A stretch of DNA of 64,000 bases, from NCBI RefSeq assembly GCF_029227915.1, contig NC_079881.1, positions 5,952,001 through 6,016,000 on the forward strand, in the 5' to 3' direction. Under the pieces are notes generated by a model. That model ran no database searches, was not told where the DNA came from, and was given only the letters and a program-made list of their open reading frames with translations. A program made the translations under genes and the position numbers. Positions within the stretch are counted from its first letter, which is position 1; each line of letters begins with the position of its first letter. Source of the stretch: Hydractinia symbiolongicarpus. Taxonomy: Eukaryota; Cnidaria; Hydrozoa; Anthoathecata; Hydractiniidae. This document shows positions 22,520-32,477 of the stretch, one piece after another.

Positions 22520-25500
22520 GTGAAATTCTGGCATCAATTCGTCCAACGGTTCCAGAGAAAAATGAGAAAAACGTCAGAAAACAGACCATCCTTGAGATTG
22601 ACGCTACTCTCTACAATCTTTCTCTCGCAACTTCTAATCCGTAAGTGTCAGTTTATCACTTCAAATGGTATCGAATCTCACGAAACCACTTACGGGAGCA
22701 TCCGAGAAACATTTACCGTAACTTCATTATGGGCTCAAGGTATGAAACTGCAAACGAGAAAGTTAAACAATAAACACTTACTTCATCTACTCCTCTACCT
22801 CTCTGCCGATATTGAACCAAACCCAGGCCCTTCACCCTGTCAATACTGCTTCAAAACTGTTCGTTGCAATCAAAAGAGACTCCGGTGTACTTCCTGCATG
22901 AACATCTGTCACGCTTCATGTACAACAGCCAACCGCAAACCGCTACCATCCAGAGAGGAAACACCCTGGATCTGTTCAAAATGCACGCATTCAGAACTAC
23001 CCTTCCAAAATATATCCACTGATCAGAATCCACCTGTTGAAGTAGAACCTACTGCAGACTGGAAAGTTTCAAGCGAACACATCAAAGCTCTTCGTGATAA
23101 TCGAAATCACACATCAATAGCGACCATCAACACACAAAGTCTTCTTTCATCTCTCACCGAATTCAAACAAATGATTGAAGACTACAATTTCGATATCGTC
23201 TGCGTAACAGAAACATGGCTCCAGAACAAAACTCAAGAAAAATATGTTCAAATCCCAGACTATGTATTCAAAGGTAACCATCGAGGAAGTAAGGGTGGAG
23301 GTGTAGGAATATACTTAAAAGAATCAATAACCTTTAAAGAACGAACTGATATTCCGAAAATTGATCCTTCCATCGAACAATTCTGGGTTGAAGTCAACGG
23401 TAAGAACAAAAACTCTCACTATCTCGTCGGATGCATATACCAACCAAGCTCCAAAGAAGGCGAGAAAAGAGAATGGTGTGACAAATTCGAACATCTCCTG
23501 AGTCAAGTTTACACAAAATGGCACGGTCCAATCGTCATTTGTGGTGACTTTAATATCGACCTTCTCACTAAATCGGTCAGTCAAGAAACATATATGAACA
23601 TTTTGAATACGTTTGACTTATCGCAGCATGTTACAAAACCAACAAGAAAAGATAAGACCTTAATCGACCATATCTCGACGAACCTACCTGAGAAAATCAT
23701 CCACCAGAACGTCATCAAAACCGACGAAATAAGTGATCATGACCTCGGTTACGTCATTATAAACATTCGCAAACAGCGGTTCGAACCAAGATACAAAGTC
23801 ATTCGCGATGAAAAACGTTTTTCGCTAAATGACTACATTACTGACTTTTCGCAACTACCGTTTAACATCGTTTACGCAGTAGACGATCCGAACGACAAAG
23901 TATCAATGCTAAACCATCTGATTACTGAATGTTTATCACGACACGCTCCATTGAAACGTACCAGATTCACAAGACCTCCTGCTCCCTGGATGCAAGACCC
24001 TATAATCAACAACTCCAAAAATGCTCTCGAAGAGATACGAAAAACCAAATCTAGAGACAACAGTGAATACGTTAAGCTCCGAAACAACCACAAAAAACTT
24101 ATCAGAAAAGCCAAGTCAAAATTCATTCTAAAATCGTTATCATCGAGTAATCCTAAGGAAGTATGGAAAACTATCCACAGGATTCTCAAACCACCAACCG
24201 CTAGAATAAAGTTTGATCCTGATAAACTGAATGATCACTATACCACACTCGCATCTCGTCTTTGCGAGAAAGAAAACGTTTCCTTGAATCCCAAACAGCT
24301 CATATCTGCACTACCACTTGATACCGAACAGTTACTACAAATGCACGAAACAACCTATGAAGAGGTAAACAAGATCATTCGAAATCTTCGGAGTGACTGC
24401 TCGAGCGGCCATGATAATATCCCTGTCAAATTCCTGAAGCCAGTCCATGACTACATCACGTCCCCACTTGTTCACATCATAAACAGTTGCATCACCACAA
24501 GATCATTCCCTGATCTATGGAAACTGGCACGCGTCTGTCCAATTCCAAAAGTTGCGAATCCAACAGTGGCAAAAGACTTCCGTCCAGTCTCCATCTTACC
24601 AATCCTATCAAAAATCTTCGAGAGAGTAATCTTGAACCAAATACTAACCTTCGTCGAATCCAAAGTATACAACACGACACAATCAGGATTCCGAAAAGGA
24701 CATTCCACCACCACTCTTCTCTTGAAACTGCGTGACGATATTGTAAAAGCAATGAACAAAAATGACATAACCATCGCAGTAATGATCGATTATTCCAAAG
24801 CGTTCGATACCATCGACCATTCAATATTGGTACGCAAACTGAGCCGATTAGGATTTGGACAATCAATTATTTCACTTATGTACAGGTCGATGACCGAAAA
24901 TCCCAAACCAAAAATATTTTCTTCGGAGTGCCGCAAGGAAGTATCCTTGGCCCGATTTTATTCAACATATACGTTGCCGACCTACCAAATGAAATCCAAA
25001 CACCCTCCATCCAATATGCCGATGATACGACCCTCTGCAAATCATGTCCCAAACAAAACCTTTTCGAATCCATCAAGGCAATTGAACTAGACCTAACATC
25101 ACTATGCAACTGGTCGAGAGATAATGGTCTGATTTTCAACAGCGACAAATTACAAATGATGATTATTCGAAAACCCAGATCACTGCCATCAGATCGATCC
25201 TACCTCCTACGTTCAGAAGGCCGATCAGTAAGACAAGAACTGTATGTCAAGATACTCGGTATCCAAATGGACGAAAACCTCTCCTGGTTACCTCAAGTGA
25301 ATTATGCAACAAAGTCAGCTTACGCAAATTTACAAACGATAAAAAGGTTCAAGAGATTCACCCCGTATAGAGTTCGGAAAACACTCGCGGAATCTCTTGT
25401 CCTCTCCAAACTGAGTTATTGCAATACCGTGTACGCTCAAATTCCGCAATACTTGAAAAAGCGCATCCAACGTGTACAGTCGTGTGCAGCCGGGTACGTT

Positions 25501-26254
25501 CTCCGTCGCTACTGCACCCTGAAAGATGTGACAAGTTTGGGTTGGCTTCTTGTTGAGCAACGTTGTGAATTGGACCTCTCGATCGCAGGTTTCAAAGCTT
25601 TAAACGATGAAAAGTGGCCGGACTACTTGTCTATGAAAAAGCTCAATTTCAAAAGGACTCTCCGATCTATTGATAATGGAATAATGATTGAACCTGGTGA
25701 AAATGGCACTTTCAACAACCAAGTGTCTAAAGTTTTTAATGATTTGCCAAAAAATATACGTAACCTAGATTCAATTTCAACATTTTACAGTCAAACGAAA
25801 AAATATTTTTTAGATAAATCAATCGCCATTGCCTTAGCAAGGGAAGGCTAGGTTCTCCGATTGTATAAGCATTTCCTTATCAATTTCTGAAAAAAAAAAA
25901 AAAAAAAAAAAATCCTTATTATGCAATAAGTGCTGGCTGCTACGGTTTCAATGAGCTGTTTATTTTAACACAGCCAACGTTTTATCTCTAACGAAGTCTT
26001 TCAGAGTCGAATGAGACCTTCCGCCGATATACAACTATAGCCTATGCCTTTCCTCTATTTAATCTATCAACAACCATTTAACAAAACCTAAATCTACAAC
26101 TCTTATTGAAACCTAGATCTCCATGCTTCTTGTATCATTTTTGTTCTAAACTTTTTATTCTTATTGTTGTTATTATTATGTTATTATAGGGATAAGAACC
26201 ATTGTATAATGGAACCCGAATAAATGTCAAAAAAAAAAAAAAAAAAAAAAAAAA
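22520..26254 (+). mobile_element. CR1/L2-like non-LTR retrotransposon, nearly complete
   Basis: The element contains one long coding region (22562-25851, one frameshift), a 3' region with two A-runs (about 25890-25911 and 26226-26254), and AATAAATGTC just before the last A-run. The domain order is 2A-like motif, PHD-type zinc finger, APE endonuclease, reverse transcriptase, which fits the CR1/L2 group of LINEs. The left end is not defined. The sequence from 25912 to 26225 could be 3' UTR or an older insertion. No target-site duplication was found by eye. Confidence 0.85.
22562..25851 (+). pseudogene. LINE polyprotein (2A motif, PHD finger, endonuclease, reverse transcriptase), frameshifted
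   Basis: The first in-frame ATG is at 22562; the open frame extends back to a GTG at 22520, from which residues are counted here. Near residues 86-104 a hydrophobic stretch ends in DIEPNPGP, the 2A ribosome-skipping consensus. A cysteine-rich finger follows (about 107-154, CQYC...CTSC...HASC...CSKC). The APE endonuclease spans about 198-415, with TETW, CGDFN and ISDHD catalytic motifs. The reverse transcriptase has MIDYSKAFDTIDH in the first frame; the frame changes near 24908-24928, and the continuation (GVPQGSILGPILFN, then QYADDT at about 25012) is in another frame ending at 25851. One indel therefore explains the break; the rest looks young. The copy as read cannot make full-length protein. 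Confidence 0.85.
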
Positions 26255-26828
26255 TATTGAATCTGCCCCAAACTTCAAAAATACAAGGTATGGTTTCCTG
26301 TAATCCCACCAATGTCGCTTATTTATCACGTGTAAATTGGTAATACACACCTAATCGATTTCTTTTAACTGCATTCTTTTGTCTCGCATAGAAACAGTTT
26401 GAAATCACCTTGAAGGCAGAAACACAATTTGTTTCATTTTTGACGACATTCACCAACCCGACTTTTTTTTTGTGGCCCACTTTGCTGATCCTTCCTAGCG
26501 TTGTTGAAGATGTTATTGCTGTTTTATTATATTTGTATTGTATATTTTAAAAAAAAAATAAGGGAACCAACAAAAGATATTGAAACTTAAATTTAGAGTT
26601 AAAAAAACGACTTTTATTCTCCTTTTCTTTTTAATTCCTATACCTTTTTCTTGCTATTCTTTGAGGTTGGATATTTAGCAATGTCAGGTCGGCAATGTTA
26701 CTGTTTCTTTCGCGCTATTATTGCGACAAAAGCGCTGAATAACTCTTTAAATGACATGTTCATGTGAACGTATGTTAATACTTTAAAGAAACATATACAT
26801 GGTCGTTCAGCATATATATTTTTATGGT

Positions 26829-26866
26829 AATATTTCGACCTCCGTATTGGAGGTCTTCATCAGACT
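26829..26866 (-). ncRNA. Hammerhead ribozyme core of the Penelope-like element
   Basis: On the minus strand: CTGATGA (26863-26857), a seven-pair stem GACCTCC/GGAGGTC (26855-26849 and 26843-26837) with a five-base loop, then GAAA (26836-26833). This is the invariant hammerhead core in the expected order, and hammerheads are known at the ends of Penelope-like elements. Stems I and III are short and AT-rich here, so activity is uncertain. Confidence 0.7.
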
Positions 26867-27209
26867 ATATAAAATTATTTAACGGTTGTCATTACATTGA
26901 CATCAAATCGACGTCACTGTAACAACTTTCGTTTAAGGTACGCGAACATTGGCTTCCAGAATTTCGTCGTCACATACTGACCATCGTCTAGATTACGGCC
27001 ATGTTCACTACGCGGCGACGTGTCCTGGAACTGTATTTCCAATGCTTCACGTACCTTACGATCAAATTTATTATATTCTTGTTTAAGCATTTTGGCATTA
27101 TCCCAATCATAACCAGCATTACAAGAACTAGAGTGAAATGAAACTCCTGATGCGTTCCACTTTTCTTTAATGATGGTGTCTTTGTGTTGTTTGAAGCGGG
27201 TAAGCTGAA
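26829..27209 (-). mobile_element. Penelope-like element, 3' fragment
   Basis: On the minus strand 27209-26914 is open and reads RFKQHKDTIIKEKWNASGVS, then DWDNAKMLKQEYNKFDRKVR, EALEIQFQD and DDGQYVTTKFWKPMFAYL, ending at a stop at 26914. This matches the region after the GIY-YIG endonuclease of Penelope-like elements (the HK..I, AK.L..E...R..REALEI and N.D.G.YV...W.P patterns). A hammerhead ribozyme core follows 50 bases downstream. The reverse transcriptase part is missing, so the copy is 5'-truncated. Confidence 0.8.
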
Positions 27210-27699
27210 TGAAATATCAGTGTTGGCGCCTCATAGAAATGCGCGGAAATGCTCAATTCTGAACAGCGTGGAGGGACAAACAGACGTTTAGCCAGGCAGT
27301 GCCTAGGTACCCACAAATCAATACCTTTTGCCAGCAAATGAAAATTGCATATAGCTAGTAGTTAAACACATTATAACATGTTAAACTTATAAAGTCGTTA
27401 AGATGATTCAGGCAGTTTACACTTTTAACTTTGACTTTTAACATGTTATATAAGTATTAGGCTATTATATATATTTCATTTTGAAAATCTCAGATCTGGG
27501 CTGGGTTAATGCTTGTGATTTTGTAGCCTGGCCTACCCAACTTTTTTTCTCCTAATTCTTCTGCAGTTTTTAAGTAAGGGAAGAGAAAAGAGTCAGGTGG
27601 ACCCTGATTTCAATTTTTGACAGTTTAAAAAAAACGAATTTTGAATTTTCGATATTTTCCTGCATAGTTTCGTAATCAGTTCGGGATATGACACTAAAA

Positions 27700-28095
27700 A
27701 GGAAACGGTTTTCCATGTTTTATAGGGAAATTCCCATGTCATATAGGGAATGTTTTCCCAAATAGGAAACTGTTTCCTAAACTAATTTTTTGGACTTTAA
27801 TTTGGGTTTTTCCTTTTGAGAAACCGTTACCCATTCTCAGAACCATTTTACAGAATTGCGGAAAGAGGCTACGATAATTTTTTACGAAAATATTCCCTTT
27901 CTATTAGTTAAAAATTTGTAGTGCGCTTCTTAACCAGCTCGTGCGCAGATTCCTTTTTATTTTGATGGTTTCCCTAATGGGAAACCATTGCCATATTTCT
28001 GGCCTGTTTAGGGTAACGGTTTCCCAAATGAGAAACCGTGAGGTTTCCCAAATGGGAAACTCTTTCCCAGATGGGTAGCGGTTTCCCTTTTCGAC
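27700..28095. repeat. Cluster of palindromic TTTCCC/GGGAAA motifs
   Basis: At least six variants of GGTTTCCCAAATGGGAAACC lie within 400 bp. The clearest are 27967-27986, 28019-28038 and 28042-28061. Each is a self-complementary 20-mer, not part of any coding frame I can support. Confidence 0.7.
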
Positions 28096-28369
28096 TCAAC
28101 TCCTGAACTAGTAATTACTCATAATTATATGAATTCAAATGTTACTTTAAAAATGGCAGGAGAAATAGAAGCAATGATCAGAAAACGAAGAAGCTTCACC
28201 CTAAAAAGGCCTTCCAGCGCTTGAAATGAAATTTTATACCAAATGCAATGTTATTCACATGTTTAACGAATCAAAGCTTTAAGAGCAAGCATATGAATAC
28301 TCCGCAACATGATACGATTATGCAGATTTACCTCAATGAGTGTGCTTGTGTCGGCTTTTTCTCTTTTTT

Positions 28370-28767
28370 TAGGATCATGTGTCTTTGACTAGCGTTTGCA
28401 GAGATAATGGGGTTTGAAGGTTTTTGTTGACGTCATCAACCTATTCATTTCGAAACAGATTTAGGGACACAGGTTTGGAAAACTTACCCAAATAGGTACC
28501 GGGTGTTCCATAGTTACCCACGCGATGAAAAAACATTGACGTCACCACCTTGTTTCCAAGTTATTTGGCCTCAAAGTTTTAAGTGCACTGTAATGGCTTC
28601 ATCAATTTAATATAGGATATTGATGTTAAAGTAGTGTTATTGACATCTCGCCGTAACGTCAGAAAATTTAACATATTAGACATGCATTTTTCGGCAACAT
28701 CAAAGAAAAATGAGCACACCCACTTTGCCTGTTAGAGAGACAAAGAACTGGCGTATTATTATATAGA
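28370..28767 (-). mobile_element. Helitron-like element, partial copy
   Basis: It is similar along its length to 2248-2458 (shared AGAGATAATRGGGTTTGAA, TTGACGTCA and ACCCACGCG-type blocks). On the minus strand it begins TCTATATAATAATACGCC, a typical Helitron 5' end. The hairpin/CTAG end is not present. Confidence 0.5.
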
Positions 28768-29765
28768 TAGTCAAACTCCTATTAAATTTAAAATCCTGTT
28801 CTAAATAATCATATGGTATTCAAAATTTTCTATCTTAAATAGCTATATATACTTTTTGTTGATATTTTCAAAAATTCCAGTCATTTTGCCCTTCATTAAA
28901 AGCACAAGATAATTGAGACTCATCTATTCAGGATTGTGTTTATATCAATAGATTGCCTCCTATTTTGAACAAGTGGATTTTATACAAAAGAGCTTGAAAA
29001 GTTGTCTAAAAATGTGTATATTATATTTGTCTTTTGAAAAAATCTTTGGTTGATTTTTAATCTATGTCAATTCACACAGTTCAGGACAGACTGTTTGATA
29101 ACCTCATCAAATAGCATTTACACCCCAACGTCTGTGTATAACCCTTCATTAAAAGCACACAATCTTATACATTTTTTTTATCAGCATTTTGAGCTCTACA
29201 CAAAGCAGCACAGTGGAATTTCTATTGTTGTTCATTGGTGGTTTTGCTAACACATCCTTTGTAATTTGATACGTCGCTCGACGGCATAAGCCAATTACAA
29301 TGGGAATATTGCTATCTAGGTCATGACTACAATAAAAATATTTCTAAAAACTTGTTCTCAACAACAACAATTTAACTAAGGGACAATCTCGGGGGAAGGG
29401 AGGGGGATTATCTTGTACATAATGCACAACGAGAACAGTTATGTCCATTGGTAATTACGCATATTAATGTTTTTACCCAGTTCTTATACTGCACAGGAGC
29501 GCATACAAAACTGAAAGTTTAGCAACACAACATGTATAATATATTAAACTTTTATTTTCTATCAGGCAGTATCCTTAAGCAAATATATATTACAAGTTTT
29601 ACATAATTTTAATACGTACTATTTTAAATCATCACACTTTTTCCCTTACTCACATCTTTAATAAAAATAAGGACACATTAAGGCTAGAGATAAACATGCT
29701 TTTTTCTTATATGTCATACAATTTGTATTCTTTGGCTTACCTTTTTATTTTTTAGAACATAAAAA
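28768..29765. other. Intergenic or 5' flank of the b5 reductase gene
   Basis: No coding sequence is supported. A TTTTTAG acceptor-like site ends about nine bases before the ATG at 29766. Confidence 0.4.
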
Positions 29766-30677
29766 ATGGCAGAACTTGAACAACATAAGAAAATTCTGAT
29801 AGCCTTATCTGTGGTGACCATTACTGGGATAATTGGTGTCATATCTTTTTTGTGGCAAAAGAGATCAAACAAATTAATTGCGTTAAATCCAAAAGAGAAA
29901 ATCCCAATGAAACTTGTTAAGAAAGACATTGTCAGCCATGATACTCGACGTTTTCGATTTGCGTTGCAGACTCCACAACATATTCTAGGTTTGCCTATTG
30001 GTAAACATATGTATTTATCTGCAAGAATCGATGATAAGTTGGTTGTCCGACCCTACACACCTGTTACATCAGATGACGAAGTTGGTTATTTTGATTTAGT
30101 CATAAAGGTGTATCTCAAAAACGTACACCCAAAGTTTCCAGATGGTGGAAAAATGTCTCAGTACTTAGAAGCAATGAAGATTGGTGATTCCATTGATGTT
30201 AGAGGTCCTTCTGGCCACTTAACATACCAGGGACGTGGTGACTTTGAAATATCTGAAAATAAAAAGCCAGTTAGGAAGTTATGGGCAAAAAATGTTGGTA
30301 TGATTGCAGGGGGTACAGGGATAACTCCGATGTTGCAAATAATTCAGGCTGTTTTAAAAGATGGAAATGATCAGACGCATATGTCTCTCCTTTTCGCCAA
30401 CCAAACAGAGGAGGACATTTTAGTACGTGATGAATTAGAAGCCATTCGAGAGAAATATCCAACCAGGTTTTCGTTGTGGTACACTCTCGACCGTCCAAAA
30501 GAAGATTGGCCTTACAGCACCGGCTTTATTAATGAGCAAATGATCACTGATCACCTTCCAGGCTGCAATGACGAGGCTGCAATTTTAATGTGTGGACCAC
30601 CACCAATGATTAATTACGCATGCATACCAAATTTGGTCAAACTTGGATTTACTGAGGATCAGTATTTTTCATTTTGA
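29766..30677 (+). CDS. NADH-cytochrome b5 reductase
   Basis: A single exon encodes 303 aa. The enzyme is a membrane-anchored FAD protein that passes electrons from NADH to cytochrome b5, used in fatty-acid desaturation and sterol synthesis. Seen directly: an N-terminal membrane helix (about residues 10-30, [20 protein letters not shown]); the FAD-binding motif [39 protein letters not shown]; the flavin/NADH lobe with [38 protein letters not shown]; and the NADH-binding [15 protein letters not shown] near the C-terminus, ending in F-S-F (similar to CYB5R3, which ends in F-V-F). It is closest to CYB5R3/CYB5R2 by eye; the exact paralogue is uncertain. AATAAA is at 30946-30951. The lack of coding introns next to intron-bearing genes could mean old retroposition, but there is no poly(A) trace. 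Confidence 0.94.
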   Translation: MAELEQHKKILIALSVVTITGIIGVISFLWQKRSNKLIALNPKEKIPMKLVKKDIVSHDTRRFRFALQTPQHILGLPIGKHMYLSARIDDKLVVRPYTPVTSDDEVGYFDLVIKVYLKNVHPKFPDGGKMSQYLEAMKIGDSIDVRGPSGHLTYQGRGDFEISENKKPVRKLWAKNVGMIAGGTGITPMLQIIQAVLKDGNDQTHMSLLFANQTEEDILVRDELEAIREKYPTRFSLWYTLDRPKEDWPYSTGFINEQMITDHLPGCNDEAAILMCGPPPMINYACIPNLVKLGFTEDQYFSF

Positions 30678-30959
30678 ATTTACATTTTTTATTATTACAT
30701 AAGCTAAGCACAACAGTACTTTTGTTTTATTTATGTATTGTTTTTACCAATCGCATTTTTAAAAAGTATGATTAGTTAAACTTGAATTTGGTAATGTTTG
30801 TAAGTTTTGAAGTATCAAAAGTTGGTTAAGCTTGAAAGCAAACTCCCCATGTTATGAAGATTGTTTTGGAGGTTAAGTTTTTATTTGAGAACCATACTTG
30901 AGCAATGTATAGATTATTTCGCCGACCTAATTTCCATACTGTAAAAATAAAATTTTAAA

Positions 30960-32430
30960 AAAATGGAATGGCATAAATAGTACCTAAAAACAAATGGATT
31001 TAATTCTAAATCAAAATATATTTGCTTTTATTTATTTTTATTCTTACTTTGCACATGCTCACAACTTTAAGGTTACTTATGATTAACATTGTTTATATCT
31101 TGGTTGTTTGTAAAAATAAACGTTTAAACACTACAAAAAACCTCTGACACGAATAGTGTCTTTAATAATAGTCAAATTTTCTTTATTGTTATTTTTGTAT
31201 GAGTTCATTAGCAGATTCATTAGGTTATGTATCATACTAATGCAATTCTTGTTTGTTTTGCGTGTGTGTTCTGTTAAGTCTTGGGTAAGCTATAATCAGA
31301 AAAAGTAAAAAAGAAAGTCCGAATAAGTTCATTTTATTTAAATCACGTTAGGCAGATCATAAATGAAACAAACGTTTGTAGTTTTTAATATTTCGACTTT
31401 CGTTCAAGTCATCATCAGAGAATAAAATATTTTACAACAAGTGGCCATTTATATGTAACATTAAAAATAGTGATAGTTCTTGAGAGACCATTAAACCATG
31501 GCTTAATGCAGGTTTTAATTGATTGATACACAGTGATTCTTTTATGAACAAAATGTTCCAATTATTGCTCTGATCTATAACTGTAACGTTTGATTTGATA
31601 CAATTTATGTGTGGTAATCCAACTTCATTATGCGATATTCATTTGGAAACAACATATCAGAAATTCTTTGCAGAAAAAAATTCGGATTAGAGTTTAGGAT
31701 TAGGATCTTAAAAATTGCATACGGATTTTAAATTTGTAACCTCAAATAGCTGTTTTTTTGATTTTTCTATGTCTAAAGTGAATTTTGTGCTAAATTTACA
31801 GGAATTTCAAATGTGCTTGAAGTAAGGTAAACTATAAAATAAAAAATTGCGAATACCCTTCCCTATTCAAAAAATACGAAGCAAATTGATAAGCATAATA
31901 TTCACTTCTTTCACACTTTTCTTTGTATCAGTAAAACAGTAAAAGCTATTGATAATGTAAATCATTTTTTTTTTCGATATTCATAAGGAGACTGACTGGC
32001 ACATTTTAATTTGCAGCTTTTGTGAGTTTCCCTTTAAATATCTTGTAGTTTTTACTGTGGTTTGTACGTGTATTATTTTGTTATAATTGAGTTAGGAAAT
32101 AATATCTTCTGGATGGCAGTGTTATACATTATATCTATACCAAATCTTACATTATGGTTTCAGGTCGGATTGTTGAATCATAATTATTAGCTAATTTTTC
32201 CTAGTTTGCGTAGGTGAAAAGATTGATGTTTTAAATTGAATGAAATATTTTGCAAAAATCCTATACAATGTATATCTAATTTTGTGTTTATGTGGTATTC
32301 AAACAAGTCTGCGGTATCACCTCTTTGTTTTTGATAACATGAGATGTAAATATTTAAAAACTTTCGCAAATTATGTTGAAAATTATTTTTTATTCGTTTA
32401 TTTTCTTAATTAATTCTTCTTGCTGGTTTT
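30960..32430. other. Intergenic between the b5 reductase gene and ECSIT
   Basis: AT-rich. The only structure seen is the second hammerhead-like core at 31391-31418. Confidence 0.45.
31391..31418 (-). ncRNA. Second hammerhead-like core (Penelope end remnant)
   Basis: The minus strand reads CTGATGA (31418-31412), a five-pair stem GACTT/AAGTC, then GAAA followed by TATTA, the same order as the core at 26833-26863, including GAAATATTA. No Penelope coding sequence is attached, so this is a solo end or heavily truncated copy. Confidence 0.55.
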
Positions 32431-32477
32431 CAGGAGTCAAATGTTAACGGAGGATATTGTCACTTCCATAAAAAGTC

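Noticed and set aside
23324-24866. Several 86-124 codon minus-strand frames
   Set aside because: Antisense shadows of the LINE coding sequence.
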